From: Planctomycetota bacterium | Lineage (GTDB): Bacteria; Planctomycetota; Phycisphaerae; Phycisphaerales; UBA5793 | Length of the DNA: 64,000 nucleotides | Direction of reading: 5' to 3' | NCBI GenBank assembly: GCA_963205185.1 | Contig: CAUJHZ010000076.1 | Span: forward strand, 205,157-269,156 | In this document: in pieces, positions 57,899 through 64,000 of the stretch | Position numbering within the stretch: position 1 is the stretch's first letter | Layout: each line of letters begins with the position of its first letter | The notes under the pieces: generated by a model | What the model saw: only the letters and a program-made list of their open reading frames with translations | What the model was told of the DNA's origin: nothing | Database searches by the model: none | Position numbers and translations under genes: made by a program

Positions 57899-58857
57899 GC
57901 GCCGCCAGGCGCACCAGCATCGGCATTGTCGGCGCGCGGGGCTATGTCGGCGGTGAACTCGTGCGCCTGATTGCCGGCCACCCTCGCCTCGAGATCGCAT
58001 TCGTCAGTTCGCGCTCGACGGCGGGCCAGGAAGTGGCAGCGCACGTGAAGGGCGCGCCCGCCGGACTGAAGTTCAGCAGCCTCGATGCGCCCGAGGCAGC
58101 GGCGTCCTCGGCGGATGTCATCATCCTCGCCCTGCCCAATGGCGAAGCGCATCGCTATGTCGCCGCGATCGACGCGAGCGATCGACCGGACCGAGTCATC
58201 GTCGATGTCAGCGCCGACTACCGCTTCGATGACAACTGGGTCTACGGCCAGCCGGAGCGCTTCCGCGATCGCATCCGCGGCGCGCGCCGCATCTCCAATC
58301 CCGGGTGCTACGCGACGGCCGCGCAACTGGCCATCGCACCGATGCTCGATGCGCTCGATGGCCCGGCGACGGTGTTCGGGGTGTCTGGCTACAGCGGCGC
58401 CGGCGCCACGCCTTCGGACAAAAACAACCCGGAGATCCTGCGCGACAACCTGCTGCCCTACGCCCTGACGGGTCACATTCACGAGCGCGAGGTGGCGCGG
58501 CACGTCGGCTGGCCGGTGCACTTCCTGCCGCACGTGGCGCCGTTCTTCCGCGGCATCACGGTGACTGTTTCGCTGCCCCTGACCCACACCATCACCACGG
58601 AAGAAATGCAGCAGCGCTACGAGCGGGCCTACGGCGGCGAGCCGCTGATTCGCCTCACCGCCAAACCGCCGCTGGTGCGCGACATCGCCGATCGCCACGA
58701 AGTGAGCATCGGCGGCTGGGCCGCGAGCGACAAGCCGCTCCGCGCCGCCGTCATCGCGACGATCGACAACCTGCTCAAGGGCGCCGCCACTCAGGCGATT
58801 CAGAACGTCAATCTCGCCTGCGGCCTCAACGAACTGGAGGGCATCGCCCATGGCTGA
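57895..58857 (+). CDS. argC: N-acetyl-gamma-glutamyl-phosphate reductase
   Basis: 320 residues from the GTG overlapping the previous stop. Rossmann start IGIVGARGYVGGELVRLIAG, active-site Cys in RRISNPGCYATAAQLAI, and HIHEREVARHVGWPVHFLPH contain the usual catalytic residues. NADPH-dependent third step of the pathway. It is translated in phase with argH by an eight-base overlap. An alternative, longer start upstream in argB/A is not supported. Confidence 0.95.
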   Translation: MSAARRTSIGIVGARGYVGGELVRLIAGHPRLEIAFVSSRSTAGQEVAAHVKGAPAGLKFSSLDAPEAAASSADVIILALPNGEAHRYVAAIDASDRPDRVIVDVSADYRFDDNWVYGQPERFRDRIRGARRISNPGCYATAAQLAIAPMLDALDGPATVFGVSGYSGAGATPSDKNNPEILRDNLLPYALTGHIHEREVARHVGWPVHFLPHVAPFFRGITVTVSLPLTHTITTEEMQQRYERAYGGEPLIRLTAKPPLVRDIADRHEVSIGGWAASDKPLRAAVIATIDNLLKGAATQAIQNVNLACGLNELEGIAHG

Positions 58858-60148
58858 ACAGCCCCTCTGGGATAAAGGCGGCGCGAGCATTGACGAGCGC
58901 ATCATGCGATTCCTCGCCGGTGAGGATGTGCGCCTCGACCAGCACCTGCTGCCATATGACATCCGCGCATCAATCGCGCACGTGAATGGGCTGCATCGCA
59001 TCGGCATCCTCGATGGCCAGGAGGCAAAGGCGCTGGTCAGCGCGCTCGAAAGCCTGCTCGATCTCGTCGCCACCGGCCAGTTCGTGCTCGACGAGCGCTA
59101 TGAAGACGGCCACTCGGCGATCGAAGCGCATCTGACTGAGCAACTGGGCGACATCGGCCGCAAGGTGCACACGGGCCGCAGCCGCAACGACCAGGTGCTC
59201 GTCGCCACGCGTCTGTATCTGCGCGACCAGCTCGCTCGGCTCAACATAGCGGCGCTGGACATCGCGGAGATGTTCATCGAGCGCGCCAAGGCCGACGCGG
59301 CGACTCCGATGCCCGGATACACGCACCTGCAGCGGGCCGTGCCTTCGACGGTCGGCCTGTGGTGCAGCGCCTTCGCCGAGTCGTTCATCGACATCGCCGC
59401 GCTCTCGCAAGGGATGAGCCGGTGGATCGATGCCTGCCCGCTGGGCACGGCGGCGGGCTATGGGGTCAATCTCGAACTCGATCGGCAAGGCGTGGCCGAT
59501 GAACTCGGCTTCACGCGCGTGCAGATCAACGCCATGTACGCCCAGAACAGCCGCGGGCGCTTCGAATTGGGCGCGCTGCATGCGCTGCACCAGGCGCTGC
59601 TCGACGTGCGCCGCTTCGCGTGGGACCTGAGCCTGTTCACCACCGAGGAGTTCGGCTTTGTAACGCTGCCTGACCGCTTCACCACGGGCAGTTCAATCAT
59701 GCCCAACAAACGAAATCCCGACGTGGTCGAACTGCTTCGCGCCTCGTGCGGCGTGGTGGAAGGCGCGACAGCGGAACTCTCCGCCGCGCTCGCCCTGCCC
59801 AGCGGCTATCAGCGCGATCTCCAGGCGACCAAGGAGCCGATGATCCGCGGCCTGTCGCGCGGCCTGGCGGCGCTGGCGATCGTGCCTGATCTTGTCGCGT
59901 CGATGGAGTTCGACCGCGCGCGCATGCGCGAGGCGATCACGCCGGCGATGTTCGCAACGGACCGCGCGATCCAACTCGCCGCAGAGGGCGTGCCGTTCCG
60001 CGATGCCTATCGCCAGGTCGGCCGCGAGATCGAGTCAATGAAAGACCTGCCCATCGAACAGAGCATCGCGCAGCGCTCCTCGCTGGGCGGCAGCGGCAAT
60101 CTCGGCCTCGACGTGCTGCGCAAGCGTCTCGACAGCCTGCGCGCCTGA
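58850..60148 (+). CDS. argH: Argininosuccinate lyase
   Basis: 432 residues. The signature GSSIMPNKRNPDVVEL near residue 280 is typical of the fumarase/argininosuccinate lyase superfamily. HTGRSRNDQVLVATRLY and MPGYTHLQRAVPSTVGLW contain the catalytic His region. It cleaves argininosuccinate to arginine and fumarate. It ends the cluster and is convergent with the BNR-repeat gene. Confidence 0.95.
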   Translation: MAEQPLWDKGGASIDERIMRFLAGEDVRLDQHLLPYDIRASIAHVNGLHRIGILDGQEAKALVSALESLLDLVATGQFVLDERYEDGHSAIEAHLTEQLGDIGRKVHTGRSRNDQVLVATRLYLRDQLARLNIAALDIAEMFIERAKADAATPMPGYTHLQRAVPSTVGLWCSAFAESFIDIAALSQGMSRWIDACPLGTAAGYGVNLELDRQGVADELGFTRVQINAMYAQNSRGRFELGALHALHQALLDVRRFAWDLSLFTTEEFGFVTLPDRFTTGSSIMPNKRNPDVVELLRASCGVVEGATAELSAALALPSGYQRDLQATKEPMIRGLSRGLAALAIVPDLVASMEFDRARMREAITPAMFATDRAIQLAAEGVPFRDAYRQVGREIESMKDLPIEQSIAQRSSLGGSGNLGLDVLRKRLDSLRA

Positions 60149-60164
60149 CGCCACGGGCCGCATT

Positions 60165-61286
60165 TCACGCAAAGCGCAGCGAATACACCAGCGGGAAATG
60201 ATGGCCGAGGCACTTCCAGCACTCACCGCGATCGGTTGAGATATAGACGTTGCCCGTTGTCGTTCCAAACGCAAGCGTGTCGCCGACCTTGTCGAGTCCG
60301 TGGCGGTAAACCACGTCGTAGCACTGCTCCTGGGGCAGACCCTCGCGCAGCGCCTTCCACGTCTTTCCGCCATCGGTCGTGCGGCTGATGCAGAGCGCGC
60401 CACCCACCGCGACGCGACACTCGTCGGCGATCGCCGGCGCCACCCACGCCTGGTTCGGATCACGTTCATCCACCGCGACGGCAAAACCGAACGATGCCGG
60501 GCCATCCTTCTCAGACACGTTGATCCACGAGCGACCGTGATCGGTGCTCTTCCAGATGCCGCAGTGGTTCTGCTGCCAGAGGTGGCTCGTGTTGCCGGGG
60601 CACATCACGACGAGATGCGGGTCATGCCCAACCTCCGGATTAGGTTCAGGAAGGAAGTTGGACCTGAGGCCGTTGTTGCGAACTGTCCAGGACTGGCCGC
60701 CGTCGGCCGTTTCGAAAGTGCCGGCGCAACTGATTCCGATGAGCGCGCGCCGGCTGTCGGCAGGATCGATGATGACGGAGTGGATGCCCGCGTTGTCGCG
60801 CCCGCCGCCGAACCACTGGCCCGCGAGGCGCGACGGGTGATCCCACAGCGGCCGGTTCAGTTCCCACGTGTCGCCGCCGTCGCTGCTCACGAACAGGCCG
60901 CCGGGCTCGGTGCCGATGTACAGGCGCTCGGGCTCATCGTCGCCGCCCGGCTCGATGCACCAGAGGTAGCGCAGCGTCGCCGGCTTCTCAGGCGCCTTGG
61001 GATCGGCGCTCATCATCGAGTTCTTGATGACTTCGCCTTCCGGATATTTCGGCGCGGGCACTTCTTCCCACGTCCGGCCGCGGTCTCTGGAGCGCGACAG
61101 TTTGCAGCCCCAATGCCCATGATCCTGACCGGCCCAGAGCGTGCCGGTGCGATGATCGATCATCGCATAGGAGATCGGCACGCCGAGGAATGAGGTGCTG
61201 GCGAGCTTCCAGTCGCCGCCTTTGCGGTCGAAGAGGAACAATCCCTTGCGCGTGCCGAGGATGAGCGTGTCGCCGGTGCGGGCCAT
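60165..61286 (-). CDS. BNR/Asp-box beta-propeller protein (exo-alpha-sialidase-like)
   Basis: About 373 residues with no signal peptide visible from the ATG at 61286 (GGAG upstream). Repeated Asp-box patterns SxDxGxxW: SRDRGRTWEE, SSDGGDTWEL, TADGGQSWTV, STDHGRSWIN, TTDGGKTWKA, STDRGECWK. These mark a six- or seven-bladed propeller. Despite common sialidase labels the catalytic arginines were not checked, and enzyme activity is not claimed. The MoaD/ThiS-like gene starts upstream and ends 32 bases before it. Function unknown. Confidence 0.8.
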   Translation of the reverse strand: MARTGDTLILGTRKGLFLFDRKGGDWKLASTSFLGVPISYAMIDHRTGTLWAGQDHGHWGCKLSRSRDRGRTWEEVPAPKYPEGEVIKNSMMSADPKAPEKPATLRYLWCIEPGGDDEPERLYIGTEPGGLFVSSDGGDTWELNRPLWDHPSRLAGQWFGGGRDNAGIHSVIIDPADSRRALIGISCAGTFETADGGQSWTVRNNGLRSNFLPEPNPEVGHDPHLVVMCPGNTSHLWQQNHCGIWKSTDHGRSWINVSEKDGPASFGFAVAVDERDPNQAWVAPAIADECRVAVGGALCISRTTDGGKTWKALREGLPQEQCYDVVYRHGLDKVGDTLAFGTTTGNVYISTDRGECWKCLGHHFPLVYSLRFA

Positions 61287-61318
61287 GTGAAACTCCAGGA
61301 AGTCAGGGGAAGCAGCGC

Positions 61319-61600
61319 TCAACCGCCCGAAAGCGCCTGCATGATGTGGATACTCGAATTCGAATCGACCGCATCCGAAAGAGACTGGCGGTCGTGAAGG
61401 GGGCGGCCGTTCACAAACACATTCACGTGCTGCCGCAGCGCGCGTTGATCGTCCAGGAGGTAGCCGGCCAGGCCCGGGAAGCGAGCCTCCAGCCGCTCGA
61501 CGAGTTCGGCCACGTCGCGCGCCTCGATTTCCAGCGCCGGCTGCTCACCAAGCGCGGGAAAGAAGCGGTGCAGATGGCGAGTGAACTCGACGCGGGCCAT
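61319..61600 (-). CDS. MoaD/ThiS-like ubiquitin-fold protein
   Basis: 93 residues from ATG 61600 with GGAGGGAG upstream. Beta-grasp pattern VEFTRHLHRFFPALGEQPAL, VAELVERLEARFPGLAGYLL, HVNVFVNGRPLHD, and a C-terminal GG (QALSGG), which is the sulfur-carrier or conjugation tail. It could carry sulfur for molybdopterin or thiamin, or modify a protein. It is paired with a BNR propeller, as I remember from other genomes. It is not next to other moa or thi genes. Confidence 0.8.
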   Translation of the reverse strand: MARVEFTRHLHRFFPALGEQPALEIEARDVAELVERLEARFPGLAGYLLDDQRALRQHVNVFVNGRPLHDRQSLSDAVDSNSSIHIMQALSGG

Positions 61601-61669
61601 GACGGGCTCCCTCCGAGCGGTGCAGTCCACAACCATACCCGCTCGATCGGGCGAGGTTGAGACCCGGCA

Positions 61670-63730
61670 CTAACCGGCCATGACCGCGCCGGGCTCCTCG
61701 ACGGCTTGCGACTGGCCCGGTTCGGCGTGGTCGCCGTGCCGCTCCATGGGCGGCGCGGCAGGCGGTGGCTCGATCTTCGGGGCCGGATAGAGCAGCAGGC
61801 GCAGCCCGTTGGCCACGACCAGCAGAGTTCCCCCCTCGTGCCCCAGCACGCCCAGCGACAGGTTGATCCAGCCGGCCAGCGTGCCCACGGCCAGTAGCGC
61901 GATGGCCGAAAGCGCGAAGATCAGGTTGGTGCGAATGGTTCGCCGCGTCTGCCGCGCGAGGCGCACGGCCCAGGACACGGCGCGGAGATCTTCATTCATC
62001 AGCACCACATCAGCCGTTTCGAGCGCTGCATCCGAGCCGATCCCGCCGATGGCAATGCCGGCGTCGCTGGCCGCAAGCGATGGCGCATCGTTCACACCGT
62101 CTCCCACGACACCGACGCGGCCGTGCTCGGTGTGCATCTTCTCGACGAAGTTGAGTTTTTCATCCGGATGGAGTTCGGCGTAATACGCATCGAGCCCAAG
62201 CGAGGCGCTCAGCCGCTGGGCCACGCCCTGCACGTCGCCGGTGAGCATGACGATTGGCCTGATGCCCAGCCCGTGAAACTCCCGCACCATCTCCGCTCCG
62301 CCGGGCCGCGGCTCGTCGCGGAGGACAAACACCCCGGCCTGGTCGCGCCAGGCGAGAGCGACCGCCAGCGTGCCGCGCTCGTGCAGCACTTCCATCACGT
62401 CGTGCACGCGCGCATGCAGGCAGATGGGCATGAGATCTTTGACGTGCGCAAAGCGGCCGAGGCGCACCTCCGATCCCTCGTACATACCCGAGACGCCCAG
62501 GCCGGGTTGAAAACTGAGGCGGTCGCATGCGGTCGGCTCCACGCCGCGCCGCTGGGCTTCGGCGATGATGGCCTCGGCGAACGGGTGCGTCGATCCCTGC
62601 TCGAGCCCGGCCGCCAGCGCCAGCAGGGTGCTGGCGTCTGACCACGCGACGGGATGAACCTGCTGCACGCGCGGCTTGCCCATCGTAAGCGTGCCGGTCT
62701 TGTCCAGAGCGGCGCAGCGGAACGTCGCCAGCCGCTCGATCGATTCGCCGCCTTTGAACAGAACGCCGGCGCGCGCCGCCCGGCTGATGCTCGAAAGCGT
62801 CGCAGTCGGCGTGGCGATGATCAGCGCGCAAGGGCTGGCGACAATGAGCAGCGTGATGGCCGTATACGCCGCATCCGCCCAGGCCCATTCCAAGCCCAGG
62901 CGCAGCACCGCGAAGACGATGATGCAGATCACCACGACGCTCACGCTGTAAGGCATCGAGAGCCGATCGATCAACTGCTGCACCGGCTGGCGCCGCTCCT
63001 GGGCGCTGAGCACGAGATTGAGCACGCGCTGCAGGCTCGAATCGCTGGCGAGCCGGGTAACGCGCACTTCGATCGGGTGCGTCTCGTTGATCGTGCCGGC
63101 AAACACGTCATCGCCCGGTCCGACCGATCGCGGCAGCGATTCGCCGGTGAGCGACGCCTGGTTGAGTTCCGCTGAGCCGCGCACCACCACGCCGTCGGTC
63201 GGCACGCGCTCGCCGGGCCGGACGAGGACGACGTCATCGATCTGCGCTTCGTCGGGCTTGATTTCCATCCACTCGCCGCCGCGCTGCACGAGCGTTTCCG
63301 TAGGGATCATGCTGTTGAGCGCCGCGACCGCCGAGGTGGTGCGCTTCATCGCCAGGTCTTCGAGCGCCCCCGAGAGCACGAACAGGAACAGCAGCAGCGC
63401 ACCCTCCTCAACGTGTCCAAGCCACGCGGCGAAACCGGCGCCGAGCACCATCAGCACGTCGATGTTGAACTGCCAGTCGCGCAGTGCCTCCCACGCCGCC
63501 CGGCCGCCATAGATCATCCCAATGCCCAGGCTGATCCAGACCATCCACTGCCCGGTCGTGGCCGGAGGGTGCAGGCCTGGCTCCTGGCCGGAATCGACCA
63601 GCCGCATCATTCCGAAGCCCACGGCCAGCAGGGCGCCGGCCAGGATCGCGGCCGCGAGTTCGTGGTGGCCGGCGATGCGCGTGTGCCAGCCGACGTTGGA
63701 CGGCGCGGCATGTGTGGGAAGTGGCGGCAT
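61670..63730 (-). CDS. Heavy-metal-translocating P1B-type ATPase
   Basis: About 686 residues. No N-terminal HMA or CXXC metal domain is present. Features: phosphorylation motif LDKTGTLTMG, TGES actuator motif, ASPCALIIATP (SPC metal site), GDGVNDAPSLAASDAG, and eight predicted helices. The SPC motif fits CadA/ZntA-like Zn/Cd/Pb or Cu exporters; the exact ion is not decided. The C-terminus is Pro/His-rich (PPMERHGDHAEPG). The ATG at 63730 is preferred to a TTG upstream that has no ribosome-binding site. Confidence 0.9.
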   Translation of the reverse strand: MPPLPTHAAPSNVGWHTRIAGHHELAAAILAGALLAVGFGMMRLVDSGQEPGLHPPATTGQWMVWISLGIGMIYGGRAAWEALRDWQFNIDVLMVLGAGFAAWLGHVEEGALLLFLFVLSGALEDLAMKRTTSAVAALNSMIPTETLVQRGGEWMEIKPDEAQIDDVVLVRPGERVPTDGVVVRGSAELNQASLTGESLPRSVGPGDDVFAGTINETHPIEVRVTRLASDSSLQRVLNLVLSAQERRQPVQQLIDRLSMPYSVSVVVICIIVFAVLRLGLEWAWADAAYTAITLLIVASPCALIIATPTATLSSISRAARAGVLFKGGESIERLATFRCAALDKTGTLTMGKPRVQQVHPVAWSDASTLLALAAGLEQGSTHPFAEAIIAEAQRRGVEPTACDRLSFQPGLGVSGMYEGSEVRLGRFAHVKDLMPICLHARVHDVMEVLHERGTLAVALAWRDQAGVFVLRDEPRPGGAEMVREFHGLGIRPIVMLTGDVQGVAQRLSASLGLDAYYAELHPDEKLNFVEKMHTEHGRVGVVGDGVNDAPSLAASDAGIAIGGIGSDAALETADVVLMNEDLRAVSWAVRLARQTRRTIRTNLIFALSAIALLAVGTLAGWINLSLGVLGHEGGTLLVVANGLRLLLYPAPKIEPPPAAPPMERHGDHAEPGQSQAVEEPGAVMAG

Positions 63731-63909
63731 GTGCCGAAGTTTATTCGGCTCGATCGAGTTGCAGCCGCTGCGAGGAGGCTGCGTCAAAGAAGCATCCAAT
63801 CGGCGGCCATCGAATCGGGGTCAGCCCTCAAACCTGCCGATACTATTTGGACTGTGCCCGAACCGGGCCGAATTGCCACGTGAGTCTCGTCGTGGAAGGA
63901 CGCCCTTCG

Positions 63910-64000
63910 ATGGGGTCAAATCAGATCAAACGCATCGGTCTGCTCACCGGCGGCGGCGACTGCCCCGGCCTCAACGCCGTCATCCGCGCCGTCACCAAAG
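63910..64000 (+). CDS. Phosphofructokinase, N-terminal part, cut by window edge
   Basis: Thirty codons from ATG 63910, with GGAAGGA ten bases upstream: IKRIGLLTGGGDCPGLNAVI, the start of an ATP- or PPi-dependent 6-phosphofructokinase. GGGDCPGLNAVIR is a family hallmark. ATP versus PPi use cannot be judged from this portion. Confidence 0.88.
   Translation, partial: MGSNQIKRIGLLTGGGDCPGLNAVIRAVTK

Noticed and set aside
53227-61600. A possible functional link between modABC and the MoaD-like protein
   Set aside because: They are separated by the whole arginine cluster and are on no common transcript, so adjacency gives no support.

Overview
The window is GC-rich, gene-dense bacterial chromosome. 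It most likely comes from a planctomycete, perhaps Phycisphaerae-like. The evidence is the mix of an ECF sigma factor, sigma-54, an M56 protease carrying TPR repeats, large secreted FG-GAP proteins and membrane proteins with a 'CGYDLRG...CPECG' zinc ribbon. This is inference from gene content; there is no rRNA in the window. I see no tRNA, rRNA, CRISPR array, IS element or prophage. The only mobile element is an intein.

Left part (1-14 kb): a truncated ECF sigma gene faces a PcrA/UvrD helicase gene interrupted by a 362-residue intein at the GDPDQ/S site. A B12-binding radical SAM gene, a coiled-coil membrane protein and a recent tandem duplication of a zinc-ribbon membrane protein follow. Next is a BlaI-type repressor with two operator-like dyads, then an M56 (BlaR1-like) membrane protease whose C-terminal part is made of TPR-like repeats instead of a penicillin-sensor domain.

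Housekeeping part (14-35 kb): a minus-strand run (zinc-ribbon protein, nuoH, manC, DUF6899-like, ruvA, plsC) faces carB. A second minus-strand run holds an AsmA-like protein, a small membrane protein, a Gfo/Idh/MocA oxidoreductase, a TsaE-YacG fusion, thiL, sppA, rpoN, recR, ybaB and dnaX. A secreted-protein gene on the plus strand sits between ybaB and recR. dnaX carries an A9 slippery run with an immediate -1 stop and a hairpin, so it probably encodes both tau and gamma. Its usual zinc-finger cysteines are absent.

Secreted-protein part (32-46 kb): one six-turn-like surface protein, two FG-GAP proteins and two tandem subtilases all end in what looks like the same ~100-residue C-terminal module, and the second subtilase has two copies. 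This is the best candidate in the window for an undescribed surface or secretion module.

Right part (46-64 kb): a second B12-binding radical SAM gene; a tandem-HxlR regulator divergent from a VOC-family gene with overlapping promoters and a perfect palindrome; a streptogramin-lyase-like propeller; a lipoprotein; modABC; and an arginine cluster argG-argE-argB/A(fused NAGK-NAGS)-argC-argH with the gene order known from Xanthomonas. The window ends with a BNR propeller paired with a MoaD/ThiS-like protein, a metal P-type ATPase and the start of a phosphofructokinase gene.
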